A DNA stretch of 64,000 bases, from the NCBI RefSeq assembly GCF_029051685.1, contig NZ_JAACFT010000001.1, positions 248,001 through 312,000 of the forward strand, written 5' to 3'. The stretch is from Bradyrhizobium sp. CSA207 (GTDB lineage: Bacteria > Pseudomonadota > Alphaproteobacteria > Rhizobiales > Xanthobacteraceae). Positions 37,001-47,746 of this stretch are shown here, one piece after another. The notes under the pieces are model-generated. The model made no database searches. It was not told where the DNA came from and saw only the letters and a program-made list of their open reading frames with translations. A program made the translations under genes and the position numbers. The first letter of the stretch is position 1, and the number at the start of each line of letters is the position of its first letter.

Positions 37001-38524
37001 ATGACCATCAGTCCCGTCATCCGCCTGCATCCCGATGATGGCGTGCTGATCGCGCGCGCCAGCCTGCCGCCCGGCACGGTGGTGGCCGACGGCGTGACGA
37101 CGGTCGAGCGCATTCCCTCCGGCCACAAGGTCGCGATCAAGCCGATCGCGTTGGGCGAGCCGGTCAGGCGCTATGGCCAGATCATCGGCTTTGCGACGAT
37201 ACCGATCGCGCCGGGCCAGCACGTGCACACGCAGAATTGCGGCATGGGCGATTTCGCCAAGGACTACGCCTATTGCGCCGACGTCAAGCCGACGCCGAAT
37301 TTCGACCTGCCGGCGACGTTCGAAGGCATCCGCCGCCCGGATGGCCGCGTCGCCACCCGCAACTATATCGGCATTCTCACCTCGGTGAATTGCAGCGCGC
37401 ATGTTGCCAGCCTCGTCGCCGACGTCTTCAAGAAGAATCCGTTCAGCGGCGACAATCCGCTGGCCGACTTCCCCAATGTCGACGGCGTGGTCGCGCTGAC
37501 TCACAAGACCGGCTGCGGCATGACCCAGAACGAGCCTTTGGCGCTGCTCCGTCGCACGCTTGGCGGCTATGCGCGGCACGTCAATTTCTCCCACGTCATC
37601 GTGCTCGGCCTCGGCTGCGAGGTGAACCAGATCGGCGGCCTTATGGAGGAGCAGAAGCTCGCGGGACGTCTGCGTGCGATGGACATCCAGGAGGTCGGCG
37701 GCACTCGCAAGACCGTGGAGGCGGGCATTGCCTTCGTGCGCGAGGCGCTCGCTGACGCCAACAAGGTGAAGCGCGAGTCCGTGCCGGCGAGCGAACTCAC
37801 CGTGGCGCTGCAATGCGGCGGCTCCGACGGCTATTCCGGCGTGTCGGCCAATCCGGCGCTTGGTGCGGCGAGCGATCTGATCGTGCGTCACGGCGGCACC
37901 GTGATCCTGTCGGAGACGCCGGAGACTTATGGCGCCGAGCATCTGCTCACGCGCCGCGCCGTCAGCCGCGAGGTCGGCGAGAAGCTGGTCGATCTCATGC
38001 GCTGGTGGGACGCGTACACCGAGCGCGAAGGCGCCGAGATGAACGCCAATCCGAGTCCCGGCAACAAGGCCGGCGGTCTCACCACCATTCTCGAAAAGTC
38101 GCTCGGCGCGATGGCGAAGGCCGGCACCACCAATCTCGTCGACGTGCTGCGCTACGCCGAGCCGGTGACCAAGAAGGGTTTTGTCTTCATGGACACGCCC
38201 GGCTACGACCCGGTCGCTGCGACCGGGCAGGTCGCCGGCGGCGCCAACCTCGTCTGCTTCACCACAGGCCGCGGCAGCGTGTTCGGCTGCAAGCCGGCAC
38301 CGTCGATCAAGCTCGCCACCAACACGCCCATGTACAAGCGCATGGAAGACGACATGGACGTAAATTGCGGCACCATCCTCGAAGGTGCGGAGAGCGTCGA
38401 GCAATGCGGCCAGCGCATCTTCGAGCTCATCCTGAAGACCGCCTCCGGCCAGCCGACCAAGAGCGAGAGCTTTGATTTCGGCGGCGCTGAGTTCGCGCCC
38501 TGGGTGCTTGGCGCGACCATGTGA
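37001..38524 (+). CDS. UxaA-family dehydratase (altronate/galactarate dehydratase-like)
   Basis: A 507-residue UxaA/GarD protein. An N-terminal SAF domain of about 95 residues contains HPDDGVLIARASLPPG and GQHVHTQNCGMGDF. The large dehydratase domain has HKTGCGMTQNE, LGLGCEVNQIGG, CGGSDGYSGVSANPALG and NPSPGNKAGGLTTI. The family removes water from sugar acids such as altronate or galactarate using iron. In this position, after hpaI, it may act on another hydroxy-acid. A ribosome site AAGGAGACTCCC precedes the ATG. Cysteines for metal binding are present. Confidence 0.88.
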   Translation: MTISPVIRLHPDDGVLIARASLPPGTVVADGVTTVERIPSGHKVAIKPIALGEPVRRYGQIIGFATIPIAPGQHVHTQNCGMGDFAKDYAYCADVKPTPNFDLPATFEGIRRPDGRVATRNYIGILTSVNCSAHVASLVADVFKKNPFSGDNPLADFPNVDGVVALTHKTGCGMTQNEPLALLRRTLGGYARHVNFSHVIVLGLGCEVNQIGGLMEEQKLAGRLRAMDIQEVGGTRKTVEAGIAFVREALADANKVKRESVPASELTVALQCGGSDGYSGVSANPALGAASDLIVRHGGTVILSETPETYGAEHLLTRRAVSREVGEKLVDLMRWWDAYTEREGAEMNANPSPGNKAGGLTTILEKSLGAMAKAGTTNLVDVLRYAEPVTKKGFVFMDTPGYDPVAATGQVAGGANLVCFTTGRGSVFGCKPAPSIKLATNTPMYKRMEDDMDVNCGTILEGAESVEQCGQRIFELILKTASGQPTKSESFDFGGAEFAPWVLGATM

Positions 38525-38749
38525 TCGCGCTTTCCGCGCGGCGGCGCATCGGTACAACCAGAGGCCGTCAAAAATCGGTAACCGAGGGATGCGCTGCTGC
38601 GGCGAATGCAGGCGACTACGTAATGTTACGGAGGCGAGATACTCCCACGAAAATTCCCTGGCTCATGCCTGATTAACAATGTTGCCCTAAGCAGGAGACG
38701 ATGCGGCTCCACAGTGCGGTGGGGCCGAGCGTTGAAGGATCGGAGCAAG

Positions 38750-39271
38750 ATGGTGCACGCGATACGTCCCACCGGGGTGGAAAGTCTCCTCGGTGAGGAA
38801 GAGTTGATCGTGTCGAAGACCGATCTCAAGGGCCGGATTACCTACGCCAACGACGTCTTCATTCGCATGGCGAAATACTCCTATGCCGAGCTGATGGGCG
38901 CGCCCCACAGCCTGATCCGCCATCCCGACATGCCGCGCTGTGTCTTCAAGCTGCTCTGGGACACCCTAGGGGCCGGGCAGGAGATCTTCGCCTATGTCGT
39001 CAACCTGGCGAAGGATGGCAGCCACTATTGGGTGTTCGCTCACGTCACGCCGACCATCGACGAAGTCGGCAAGGTCGTCGGTTATCACTCCAATCGCCGC
39101 AAGCCCGATCTCGCGCAGATCGAGCGCATCAAGCCGATCTACAAGACGCTGTGCGCCGAAGAGGCGCGCCACGCCAACGCCAAGGACGGCATGCGTGCGA
39201 GCTTCGAGATAATGGTCGGCCTGCTCAAGCAACAAGGTGTCGGTTACGATGAATTTGTGCTCTCTCTCTAA
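38750..39271 (+). CDS. Aer-type PAS domain protein (possibly the 5' half of a split aerotaxis receptor)
   Basis: A 173-residue cytoplasmic protein with an Aer-like PAS domain: [20 protein letters not shown], then [20 protein letters not shown] and [14 protein letters not shown]. This is the FAD-binding pattern of aerotaxis receptors. A helical tail ends [11 protein letters not shown] at a TAA formed by a (CT)5 tract. The downstream transmembrane signalling gene starts 23 bases before this stop, in another frame. Adding one CT would continue the protein directly into it. GGAGCAAG lies before the ATG at 38750; an upstream GTG at 38714 is less likely. Confidence 0.87.
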   Translation: MVHAIRPTGVESLLGEEELIVSKTDLKGRITYANDVFIRMAKYSYAELMGAPHSLIRHPDMPRCVFKLLWDTLGAGQEIFAYVVNLAKDGSHYWVFAHVTPTIDEVGKVVGYHSNRRKPDLAQIERIKPIYKTLCAEEARHANAKDGMRASFEIMVGLLKQQGVGYDEFVLSL

Positions 39272-40553
39272 GGCGCAGGGAGCGACCGCACTTGCGTGCC
39301 TTCTCGCCACCATCGCGTTCGTCTTCTCCTTTGTCGGCCTGACCGGATTTCCTGCCGCTGCCCTGCCTGGCGCGACCGTGCTGCTGCTAGGCTACGCCGT
39401 GTGGTGCCAGCGCCGCACGGCCGTCGCCGTCGATGAGGTGGCCGAAGTGTGCCGCGGGGCTGCGCGTGGCGATCTCGAAGTGCGCATCCTCAGCGACCGG
39501 CAAGCCGGACGGATCGGGGCGGTTCAGAAGTCGGTCAACGATATGCTCGACATCACGGACGCCTTCGTCCGCGAGGCATCGGCGTCGATGGACTACGCCA
39601 GCCGGGGCAAGCATTTCCGCAAGATTCTTGCGCGGGGGCTTCCCGGCTCCTTTCGCCGTTCGGCGGGCGTCATCAATTCCGGCACCGAGAGCCTTGGTCA
39701 TCGCGTCGTCGAGATCGGCGACCTTGCCAGGACATTCGGCACGCATCTGGACCAGATCGCAGGTGGCCTGATGAGCGCGGCGACGGATCTCGAGGGCGAC
39801 GCCGGCCGGATGGCGGCGGCGGCCGAGAAGACCAGCCGCCAGACCTCCGGCGTGCGCAGCGCGTCCGACCAGGCATCGAGCAACGTTGCGACGGTCGCGA
39901 GCGCGGCCGAACAGCTCGCGGCCTCAATCGCCGAGATCAGCCGTCAGGTTGCCAGTTCGACCGAGAGCACGGGGCGTGCCGTGATCGAAGCCAATCGCGC
40001 CGGCAGCGAGATCCGCACGCTTGCCGATGCGGCGATGCGGATCGGCGACGCTGTCAAGCTGATCAGCGAAATCGCCGAGCAAACCAACCTTCTCGCGCTC
40101 AACGCCACCATCGAGGCGGCCCGCGCCGGCGAAGCCGGTCGCGGCTTCGCTGTAGTGGCTTCCGAGGTCAAGAGCCTCGCCAACCAGACTGCGAAGGCGA
40201 CCGAGGAGATCAGCGCCAAGGTGGGCGAGATGCAGCAATCGACGACCACTTCGGTCACCGCCGTCGAGGCTATCGCGCAGACCATCGGCGAAATCGACGG
40301 GATCACCGCCTCGATTGCGGCCTCCATCGAGCAGCAGGGTGCCGCGACCCGCGAAATTGCCCGCAATGTGCAGGAGGCCTCGGCCGGCACCTCGCAGGTG
40401 TCCTCCAATGTCACGGGCATCAGCGAAGCCGCCGCCGATACGGGGCGCGTCGCGAGCCGCGTCAACTGCGCCTCCGAACGCGTCCATGGCGAAGTCGAGA
40501 CGCTGCGGCGCGAGGTGACGCAGTTCCTGCAACGGCTGACGTCGGCGGCGTAA
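39249..40553 (+). CDS. Methyl-accepting chemotaxis protein lacking a sensor domain (3' half of split Aer)
   Basis: A 434-residue protein. Two adjacent membrane helices ([20 protein letters not shown] and [13 protein letters not shown]) are followed by a HAMP-like region and a long coiled-coil with the signalling hairpin [21 protein letters not shown] near residue 275. There is no periplasmic domain and no PAS domain, so alone it has no obvious input. The preceding gene supplies an Aer-type PAS. The ATG at 39249 overlaps the upstream gene by 23 bases and has only AAGGTG as a distant ribosome site, consistent with coupled translation or frameshift expression. Confidence 0.88.
   Translation: MNLCSLSKAQGATALACLLATIAFVFSFVGLTGFPAAALPGATVLLLGYAVWCQRRTAVAVDEVAEVCRGAARGDLEVRILSDRQAGRIGAVQKSVNDMLDITDAFVREASASMDYASRGKHFRKILARGLPGSFRRSAGVINSGTESLGHRVVEIGDLARTFGTHLDQIAGGLMSAATDLEGDAGRMAAAAEKTSRQTSGVRSASDQASSNVATVASAAEQLAASIAEISRQVASSTESTGRAVIEANRAGSEIRTLADAAMRIGDAVKLISEIAEQTNLLALNATIEAARAGEAGRGFAVVASEVKSLANQTAKATEEISAKVGEMQQSTTTSVTAVEAIAQTIGEIDGITASIAASIEQQGAATREIARNVQEASAGTSQVSSNVTGISEAAADTGRVASRVNCASERVHGEVETLRREVTQFLQRLTSAA
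39260..39269 (+). repeat. (CT)5 tract at the PAS/MCP frame junction
   Basis: CTCTCTCTCT directly precedes AA, giving the TAA stop of the PAS gene. With six CT units the frame reads ...[16 protein letters not shown] and runs uninterrupted into the membrane helices of the downstream protein, giving a PAS-TM-HAMP-MCP receptor of about 600 residues. Confidence 0.85.
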
Positions 40554-40570
40554 TATTGCCCCACCCAACG

Positions 40571-40742
40571 CTGTCGTCCCGGACAAGTGCGCCTTAAGCG
40601 CGCGCCGATCCGGGACCGCAGCGCGAGCGCTTGCGCTCGTCGCGATAACCACAGGATTGAATTTGGCGAAGACAGGTTAACCCAGGTCTGGCGCCACAAC
40701 TCATCCCGGTGGTTATGGATGCCGGCTTTCGCCCGGACGACG
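40571..40742. repeat. Compound intergenic repeat resembling families E and H
   Basis: CGTCCCGGACAAGTGCGCCT...GATCCGGGACCGCAGCGCG is followed by ATAACCACAGG...and...GGTTATGGATGCCGGCTTTC GCCCGGACGACG-like arms. It fills most of the gap before the transglutaminase gene. Confidence 0.65.
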
Positions 40743-40839
40743 AAGTGATACTTCGTAGGCACGTGCTGCCCGTTGTTAGTGCTTGATCGCGATCACCAGC
40801 GGTGTTCTGCTCAAAAAAGCTGCTGGAGTACCGCAACCC

Positions 40840-43800
40840 GTGTCGATCTACGTCGCATTACACCACGTCACACACTACAAATACGACCGTCCGATCGATC
40901 TTGGCCCGCAGACCATCCGGCTGCGGCCGGCGCCGCACACGCGCACGCCGATCCTGAGCTATTCGCTCAAGGTCACGCCATCAAATCATTTCGTGAACTG
41001 GCAGCAGGATCCGCAAGGCAACTGGCTGGCGCGCTACGTCTTCCCGGAGAAGACCACCGAACTGAAAATCGAGGTCGATTTCACGGCGCAAATGACCGTG
41101 GTCAATCCGTTCGACTTCTTCGTCGAGCCCTATGCCGACAGCTTTCCGTTCGAATATCCGCAGGACCTGAAGACGGAGCTCGCGCCTTATCTCGAGACCA
41201 TCAAGCCCGACCGCCTGTTCGCAAAATATCTTGACTCGCTCCCGCACGAAGCTCCGAACACCGTCAACTTCCTGGTCGATCTCAACAGGGAGCTACGCGA
41301 GAGAATTCGCTACGTCATCCGTATGGAGCCGGGCGTGCAGACGCCCGAGGAGACGCTGTCGTCCTCTGCCGGCTCATGCCGCGACTCCGCCTGGCTGCTG
41401 ATCCAGGCCTTCCGCCATCTCGGGCTCGCTGCCCGTTTCGTCTCCGGCTACCTGATCCAGATCCGTCCCGACATCGATCCGATCGAGGGACCGCCGGAGG
41501 TCGAGAACGACTTCACCGATTTGCACGCCTGGGCCGAGGTCTACCTGCCCGGCGCAGGCTGGATCGGATTCGACGCCACCTCCGGCATGCTCGCGGGCGA
41601 GGGGCACATCCCGGTCGCCGCGACGCCGCACTACCGCTCCGCAGCCCCGATCTCGGGCGGCGCCGGCTTTGCCGAGGTCGAGTTTGCCTTCGACATGAGC
41701 GTCCGGCGCATCCGTGAGGCGCCACGCATCACAAAGCCGTTCTCCGACGAATCCTGGACCCGGCTCAACGATCTCGGCGAGCAGGTCGACGGCGATCTCG
41801 CCGCGCAGGATGTGCGGCTCACCATGGGCGGCGAGCCGACCTTCGTCTCGGTCGATGATCTGGAAGCGGCGGAATGGAACACCGAGGCGGTCGGTCCGAC
41901 CAAGCGCGCGCTTGCCGATGATCTGATCCGCCGCCTGCGCACGCGCTTTGCGCCCGGCGGCCTGCTGCACTACGGCCAGGGCAAATGGTATCCCGGCGAA
42001 AGCCTGCCGCGCTGGGCGTTCGGTCTGTACTGGCGCAAGGACGGCGTGCCGATCTGGAAGAATGCCGATCTGATCGCCAAGATCGAAAATCCGCGGCGCG
42101 CCGGCGTCAAGGACGCCGAAGCGTTCATGCAAGGCACGGTGGCACGGCTCGGGCTCGATCCCGGCTACATCATGCCGGCCTATGAAGATCCAGCCTACTG
42201 GTTGCAGAAGGAGGGGGAGCTTCCGGTCAACGTCGATCCCTCCGACTCCAAGCTGTCCGATCCGGAAGCGCGCGCGCGTATGGCGCGAGTGTTCGACGAG
42301 GGGCTGAACACGCCAAAGGGCTTCGTGCTGCCGGTGCAGCGCTGGAACGCGGAGGCGCCGCGCTGGCGCAGCGAGCGCTGGAATCTGCGTCGCAACCATC
42401 TGTTCCTGATGCCCGGCGATTCCCCGCTCGGCCTGCGATTGCCGCTCGCCGCGCTCGAATATGTGCCGCCCAATCGCTATCCCTACATCGTCGAACAGGA
42501 TCCGATGGAGCCGCGGACCAAGCTGCCGGTATTCGGCCGCATGCAGCGCCTGGAAGCGCCGGCATCACGGCTCGCGCCGGAAACTCCCGATGCGCCGGAG
42601 CCGGTCCGCACCGCGATATCGGTCGAAGTCCGCGACGGTGTGCTCTGCGCCTTCATGCCGCCGGTCGAGCGGATCGAGGATTATCTCGAGCTGGTCGCAG
42701 CCCTCGAAGCCACCGCCGAGGAGATGCAGCTCCAGGTCCATGTCGAAGGCTATCCACCGCCGTTTGATCCGCGCATCGACGTCATCAAGGTGACGCCTGA
42801 CCCCGGCGTGATCGAGGTCAACGTCCAACCGGCAAAGAACTGGCACGAGGCGGTCGACATCACCGTTGGGCTCTACGAGGATGCCGCCAAAAATCGTCTC
42901 GGCGCCAACCGCTTCCTGGTAGACGGCCGCCACACCGGCACCGGCGGTGGCAATCACGTCGTGGTCGGCGGCTCCAGCCCGCAGGATTCTCCGTTCCTGC
43001 GCCGCCCTGATCTGCTCAAGAGCCTGGTCCTGTACTGGCAGCGTCATCCGTCGCTGTCCTATTTCTTCTCCGGCCTGTTCATCGGTCCGACCAGCCAGGC
43101 GCCGCGCATCGACGAAGCCCGCCACGACAGCATCTACGAGCTCGAGGTCGCGCTCTCGCACGTGCCGCCGCCGGGTTACCAGGCGCCACTGTGGCTGGTG
43201 GACCGGCTGTTCCGGCACCTGCTCGTCGACATCACCGGCAATACCCACCGCGCCGAGATCTGCATCGACAAGCTCTATTCGCCGGACGGCCCCACGGGGC
43301 GGCTCGGCCTCGTTGAATTCCGCGCGCTCGAAATGCCGCCCGATCCGCGGATGTCGCTGGCCCAGCAGCTCCTGATCCGCGCACTGATCGCAAAGCTGTG
43401 GCGCGAGCCGCAAGCCGGCAAGTTCGTGCGCTGGGGCACCGCGCTGCATGACCGCTTCATGCTGCCGCACTTCATCTGGGAAGACTTTCTGGACGTGCTG
43501 TCGGAGCTGCAGCAGTCCGGCTATCCGTTCGAGCCGGAATGGTATCTGGCCCAGCTCGAATTCCGCTTCCCCGCCTTCGGCCGCGTCCATCATGGCGGCG
43601 TGACGCTGGAATTGCGCCAGGCGCTGGAGCCCTGGCACGTGCTCGGCGAGGAGGGCTCGGCCGGCGGCACGGTGCGCTACGTCGATAGCTCGGTCGAACG
43701 GCTCCAGGTCAAGGCGGAAGGCTTCGTCGAGGGCCGCCATGTCATAACCTGCAATGGCCGGCGCCTGCCGATGGCCTCGACCGGCCGCTCGGGCGAAGCC

Positions 43801-44115
43801 GTCGCCGGCGTCCGTTTCAAGGCCTGGCAGCCGGCCTCCGGCCTGCACCCGACCATTCCGGTTCATGCGCCCTTGACCTTTGATCTGATCGACACCTGGA
43901 ACGGCCGCTCGCTCGGCGGCTGCGTCTATCACGTCGCCCATCCCGGCGGCCGCAGCTACGACACCAAGCCCGTCAACACCTACGAGGCCGAGGCGCGGCG
44001 GCTGGCGCGCTTCCAGGACCATGGCCATACGCCGGGCCCAATCCGGCCGCCGCCGGAGGAACGCACAAATGAGTTTCCGCTGACCCTCGACTTGCGAACG
44101 CCGCTCCTGCAATGA
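40840..44115 (+). CDS. Transglutaminase-like/DUF2126 protein
   Basis: A 1091-residue two-part protein. Residues 1-270 form a bacterial transglutaminase-like protease domain (beta-rich N-terminus [20 protein letters not shown]) with a Cys180, His229, Asp245 triad ([20 protein letters not shown]). The remaining 800 residues are DUF2126, containing [14 protein letters not shown], a glycine-rich [13 protein letters not shown] and [20 protein letters not shown]. The GTG at 40840 is the family start. It is first of three genes with ATP-grasp/alpha-E and a second transglutaminase. The set is predicted to make or trim a peptide-type product; the substrate is unknown. Confidence 0.88.
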   Translation: MSIYVALHHVTHYKYDRPIDLGPQTIRLRPAPHTRTPILSYSLKVTPSNHFVNWQQDPQGNWLARYVFPEKTTELKIEVDFTAQMTVVNPFDFFVEPYADSFPFEYPQDLKTELAPYLETIKPDRLFAKYLDSLPHEAPNTVNFLVDLNRELRERIRYVIRMEPGVQTPEETLSSSAGSCRDSAWLLIQAFRHLGLAARFVSGYLIQIRPDIDPIEGPPEVENDFTDLHAWAEVYLPGAGWIGFDATSGMLAGEGHIPVAATPHYRSAAPISGGAGFAEVEFAFDMSVRRIREAPRITKPFSDESWTRLNDLGEQVDGDLAAQDVRLTMGGEPTFVSVDDLEAAEWNTEAVGPTKRALADDLIRRLRTRFAPGGLLHYGQGKWYPGESLPRWAFGLYWRKDGVPIWKNADLIAKIENPRRAGVKDAEAFMQGTVARLGLDPGYIMPAYEDPAYWLQKEGELPVNVDPSDSKLSDPEARARMARVFDEGLNTPKGFVLPVQRWNAEAPRWRSERWNLRRNHLFLMPGDSPLGLRLPLAALEYVPPNRYPYIVEQDPMEPRTKLPVFGRMQRLEAPASRLAPETPDAPEPVRTAISVEVRDGVLCAFMPPVERIEDYLELVAALEATAEEMQLQVHVEGYPPPFDPRIDVIKVTPDPGVIEVNVQPAKNWHEAVDITVGLYEDAAKNRLGANRFLVDGRHTGTGGGNHVVVGGSSPQDSPFLRRPDLLKSLVLYWQRHPSLSYFFSGLFIGPTSQAPRIDEARHDSIYELEVALSHVPPPGYQAPLWLVDRLFRHLLVDITGNTHRAEICIDKLYSPDGPTGRLGLVEFRALEMPPDPRMSLAQQLLIRALIAKLWREPQAGKFVRWGTALHDRFMLPHFIWEDFLDVLSELQQSGYPFEPEWYLAQLEFRFPAFGRVHHGGVTLELRQALEPWHVLGEEGSAGGTVRYVDSSVERLQVKAEGFVEGRHVITCNGRRLPMASTGRSGEAVAGVRFKAWQPASGLHPTIPVHAPLTFDLIDTWNGRSLGGCVYHVAHPGGRSYDTKPVNTYEAEARRLARFQDHGHTPGPIRPPPEERTNEFPLTLDLRTPLLQ

Positions 44116-44142
44116 GTATGGGGGTAGGGCAAGGAGACTCGC

Positions 44143-46656
44143 ATGGGCGAGGGCGCAGCCGAAGAGAACGATCAGGCGGGCAGGGCGTCCGGCCAGCGCC
44201 GCGTCGCGCAATGGGTCCGCGACTATAGCCCTCTGCCCGGCATCCCCGACGAGTTCCTCGGCCCCGACGGGGCCCCGCGCGCGGTCTGGAGCCGCTTCCT
44301 CGATCCCTTCGGCGCGCTCGCGCCCGACGAGATCGAACGGCGCTTCGCCATGGCCGATCGGCATTTGCGCGAGGCGGGCGTTACTTACCGCGCACCGGGC
44401 GATACCGCCGACCGAATCTGGCCGCTCAGCCATCTGCCGCTGCTGATCGACGAGGCCGACTGGCGCCAGCTCACCGCCGGCATTAAGCAGCGCGCCGAGC
44501 TGCTTGAGCTGGTGCTGCGGGACATCTATGGCGAGGGACGGCTGGTTGCCGAAGGCGCGCTGCCCGCGGCCGCGATCGCCGGCAGTGCCGAATACCTGCG
44601 GCCCGTCTGCGGCGTCCCGCCGCCCGGCGGGCGTTATCTCTCGATCTATGCCGCCGATGTCGGCCGCGGGCCCGACGGCCGCTGGTGGGTGCTCGGCGAC
44701 CGCACGCAGGCGCCGTCGGGTGCGGGCTATGCGCTGGAAAACCGCCTGGTGCTCTCGCGCGCCTTCTCCGATCTTTACAAGTCGATGAACGTGCCGCGCG
44801 TGGCGTCGTTCTTCGAGGCATTTCGCGACTCGCTTCGCGCCAGCGCGGACCGCGACGAGCCGCGCATCGGCGTGCTCTCGCCCGGCAGCTTCAGCGAGAC
44901 CTATTTCGAGCATGCGACGCTGGCGCGCTATCTCGGCTTCCTGCTGGTCGAGGGCGACGATCTTGCCGTCAGCGACAACCGCGTTCACATCCGCACTGTC
45001 GCAGGGCTCAAGCGGCTCGACGTGCTCTTGCGCCGCGTCGATTCCAACTCGCTCGATCCGCTTGAGCTCGATGCCTCCTCGCGGCTGGGTGTGCCCGGCC
45101 TGATCGATGTGCTGCGCAAGGACGGGGTCGTCGTCGCCAACATGCCCGGCTCCGGTGTGCTGGAGGCCCGCGCGCTGCTCGGCTTCCTGCCGGCCCTGAG
45201 TCGCCGCCTGCTTGGCGAAGAGCTGAAGATGCCGCATATCGCGACCTGGTGGTGCGGCCAGCGCTCGGCGCGCGAGGAGGTGCTGTCGCGGCTCGACGAG
45301 GTCGCGATTGAAGGCGCCTATCGGCGCGGCGTTCCCGGCTTCGATACCAGCGGGCCGGTGCTTGCGAGTGAGCTCGATGCAAGCGGCCGCCGGCGCCTGG
45401 TCGATTCCATCAATGCGCGCGGCATGGACTATGTCGGCCAGGAGGTGGTGCGGCTCTCGACCATGCCGGTCTGGGAGCACGGGCAGCTCACGCCGCGCCC
45501 GTTCGTGCTGCGCGTGTTCGCGGCCGCGACGGCCGATGGCTGGACCATCATGCCCGGCGGCTTCTGCCGGATCGCCGAACAGGCCGATGCGCGCGCGGTG
45601 TCGATGGGCGACGGCGCGCGCGCCGCCGATGTCTGGGTCGTCTCTGATAAGCGGGTCTCGACCGCGACGCTGCTGCCGACGACCGACAAGGTCCGGATCC
45701 GCCGCATCGCGGGCGTGCTGCCGAGCCGGGCGGCCGACAATCTGTTCTGGCTCGGCCGCTATCTCGAACGCGCCGAGGCGACGCTGCGGCTGGTGCGCGC
45801 CTTGAGCTCGCCAAGCGGGCCCAACAAGGGCACCTCGGCCACGATGCAGTCGATCGAACGCATCCAGCGCATGCTGGTGCCGTGGGGCGCGATCTCGCAA
45901 GCCTCGCGCGCGGCAGCGGGGCGCATCGCCGCCGAAGCGCTGCAGAGCGCCGAGCGTCCCGGCTCGGCGTTGTCGCTGGTGCGCGCGGCACAGCGTACGG
46001 CGACTTCCTTGCGCGAGCGGCTGTCGCCGGATGCCTGGCAGGTCATTACCGAAATGGCCGAGCGGCTGGCTTACGAGGTCGAGGACGACGACAGCGTGCT
46101 GAGCGCCGCGGAGCTGACCTTGCAGGAGCTTGCGAGCTTTGCCGGCCTTGCGCAGGAGAACATGAACCGAGCCGCAGGCTGGCGCTTCCTCGATATCGGC
46201 CGCCGCGCCGAGCGCGCTATCAACACGACGCGCTTCGCCCGCCAGTTCGCCTATGACGAGGCCGGCGACGAGGATCTCGATATCCTGCTGACGCTGGTGG
46301 ATTCACAGATCACTTACCGCTCGCGCTATCTGCTGGCACCGATCCTGGCTCCGGTGCGCGACCTTGCGGTGCTCGATGGCTACAACCCGCGTTCGGTCGC
46401 GTTCCAGGTGACGATGCTGAACGAGCACATCGCGGCGCTGCCGAGCCTGAAGGAACACGGCCTGATCGAGCGGCCGCAGCGGCTCGCGGTCGCGGTGCAG
46501 GCGATGCTGGCGACCGCCGAGGCCGAGAAGCTCGAGGTCAAGACGCTGTTCGCGCTGGAGCAGGACCTGCTCAGCCTTGCCGAGGCGATCGGGCTGCACT
46601 ATTTCCCGCACGGTCCCAATGCCAGCCGTCCGGAAAAGCTGACGGGGCTGGCGTGA
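44143..46656 (+). CDS. Circularly permuted ATP-grasp and alpha-E domain fusion protein
   Basis: An 837-residue fusion. Residues about 30-500 form a circularly permuted ATP-grasp ligase (DUF404/DUF407 type: LPLLIDEADWRQLTAGIKQR, VLGDRTQAPSGAGYALENR, VANMPGSGVLEARALLGFLP), which should form a peptide-like amide bond with ATP. Residues from about 527 (RAADNLFWLGRYLERAEATL) are an alpha-E (DUF403) helical domain. In many genomes these are separate genes; here they are fused, supporting a physical complex. It lies 27 bases after the DUF2126 gene, and its stop overlaps the next start. AAGGAGACTCGC precedes the ATG. Confidence 0.9.
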   Translation: MGEGAAEENDQAGRASGQRRVAQWVRDYSPLPGIPDEFLGPDGAPRAVWSRFLDPFGALAPDEIERRFAMADRHLREAGVTYRAPGDTADRIWPLSHLPLLIDEADWRQLTAGIKQRAELLELVLRDIYGEGRLVAEGALPAAAIAGSAEYLRPVCGVPPPGGRYLSIYAADVGRGPDGRWWVLGDRTQAPSGAGYALENRLVLSRAFSDLYKSMNVPRVASFFEAFRDSLRASADRDEPRIGVLSPGSFSETYFEHATLARYLGFLLVEGDDLAVSDNRVHIRTVAGLKRLDVLLRRVDSNSLDPLELDASSRLGVPGLIDVLRKDGVVVANMPGSGVLEARALLGFLPALSRRLLGEELKMPHIATWWCGQRSAREEVLSRLDEVAIEGAYRRGVPGFDTSGPVLASELDASGRRRLVDSINARGMDYVGQEVVRLSTMPVWEHGQLTPRPFVLRVFAAATADGWTIMPGGFCRIAEQADARAVSMGDGARAADVWVVSDKRVSTATLLPTTDKVRIRRIAGVLPSRAADNLFWLGRYLERAEATLRLVRALSSPSGPNKGTSATMQSIERIQRMLVPWGAISQASRAAAGRIAAEALQSAERPGSALSLVRAAQRTATSLRERLSPDAWQVITEMAERLAYEVEDDDSVLSAAELTLQELASFAGLAQENMNRAAGWRFLDIGRRAERAINTTRFARQFAYDEAGDEDLDILLTLVDSQITYRSRYLLAPILAPVRDLAVLDGYNPRSVAFQVTMLNEHIAALPSLKEHGLIERPQRLAVAVQAMLATAEAEKLEVKTLFALEQDLLSLAEAIGLHYFPHGPNASRPEKLTGLA

Positions 46657-47531
46657 TCTACGATATCCGTCACGTCACCACCTACGAATATGAGAATCCG
46701 GTCAGCTTCGCGCGCTGCACGTTGCGGCTGGAGCCGAGGAGCGGCGGCGGCCAGGAGCTGATCTCGCACAATGTCGAGATCCGGCCGCGCCCGGCGGAGC
46801 GCAACGTTCGGCGCGATTTCTTCGGCACGCTGACCGAGAGCGTGGTGATCGAGGCCGCGCATCGGACCTTGCGGATCGACTCGCGCTCGCGCGTCTCGGT
46901 GTCGCGCCAGACGCCGCCGCGTGACGCCGCGAGCCCGTCCTGGGAGAGCATCCGCGACCTGGCCTTCGAGGCGACGAGCCTCGGGCCGTCCTCGCCGGTC
47001 GGCTATGTCTTTGCGAGTCCCCTTGTGCCGGTGCTGCGGCCCGTCAGCGCCTATGCGGAGGCGAGCTTCGCGCCCGAGACGGGCATTCTCGCCGGCGCCG
47101 CCGATCTCATGCATCGCATCCGCACCGAGTTTCGCTACGATCCCAAGGCGACGGTGATCTCGACGCCGCTCGACGAGGTCTTCGACAAGCGCCACGGCGT
47201 CTGCCAGGACTTTGCCCACGTGATGATTGCGGGCTTGCGCGGGCTCGGCCTGCCCGCGGCCTATGTCAGCGGCTATTTGCGCACTATTCCGGCGCCGGGC
47301 CGGCCGCGCCTGCAAGGCGCCGACGCCACCCACGCCTGGGTGTCGCTGTGGTGCGGAGCGGAGCTCGGCTGGGTCAACTTCGATCCGACCAACGATCTGC
47401 TGGTCGCCAACGATCATATCGTGCTCGCCGTCGGCCGCGATTTCTCCGACGTCTCCCCGGTCGACGGCATCATCGTCGGCTCGCCGAAGCAGAAGCTCGG
47501 CGTGGCCGTCGACGTGCAGCTGGTGGAGTGA
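46653..47531 (+). CDS. Transglutaminase-like cysteine peptidase/ligase
   Basis: A 292-residue transglutaminase-fold protein with the N-terminal all-beta domain (YDIRHVTTYEYENPVSFARC) and the core triad Cys184 (HGVCQDFAH), His227 (ATHAWVSL) and Asp244 (NFDPTND). The GTG start at 46653 overlaps the upstream TGA (GTGA), so translation is coupled to the ATP-grasp/alpha-E fusion. Bacterial members act as peptidases on isopeptide or peptide bonds. In this cluster it may remove or mature what the ATP-grasp enzyme adds. It lacks a signal peptide, so it acts in the cytoplasm. Confidence 0.9.
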   Translation: MIYDIRHVTTYEYENPVSFARCTLRLEPRSGGGQELISHNVEIRPRPAERNVRRDFFGTLTESVVIEAAHRTLRIDSRSRVSVSRQTPPRDAASPSWESIRDLAFEATSLGPSSPVGYVFASPLVPVLRPVSAYAEASFAPETGILAGAADLMHRIRTEFRYDPKATVISTPLDEVFDKRHGVCQDFAHVMIAGLRGLGLPAAYVSGYLRTIPAPGRPRLQGADATHAWVSLWCGAELGWVNFDPTNDLLVANDHIVLAVGRDFSDVSPVDGIIVGSPKQKLGVAVDVQLVE

Positions 47532-47746
47532 CCGCGGTTCACCGTCCCCGGGGCGGGCCCACCGCAGGGTGTATTGAACTGTGACAGCAACCTTGATGTT
47601 GCGAAGCGGCACAGCAACATATTTCGGTATTTTCGTCCCCGGGTTTGGTCAGTTCCCCAAGATGGGCTATGCTGGCTCTTGCGTCGAGGACGCGAACGAG
47701 ACGTCGGGAGTTGGCCTGCGACACGACCGACAACGGGGCTGCATCC

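Noticed and set aside
42565..45900. A 1111-codon open frame antisense to the DUF2126 and ATP-grasp genes
   Set aside because: High GC and codon bias leave antisense frames open. The translation shows no family motif and the sense strand has two clear enzymes with ribosome sites.
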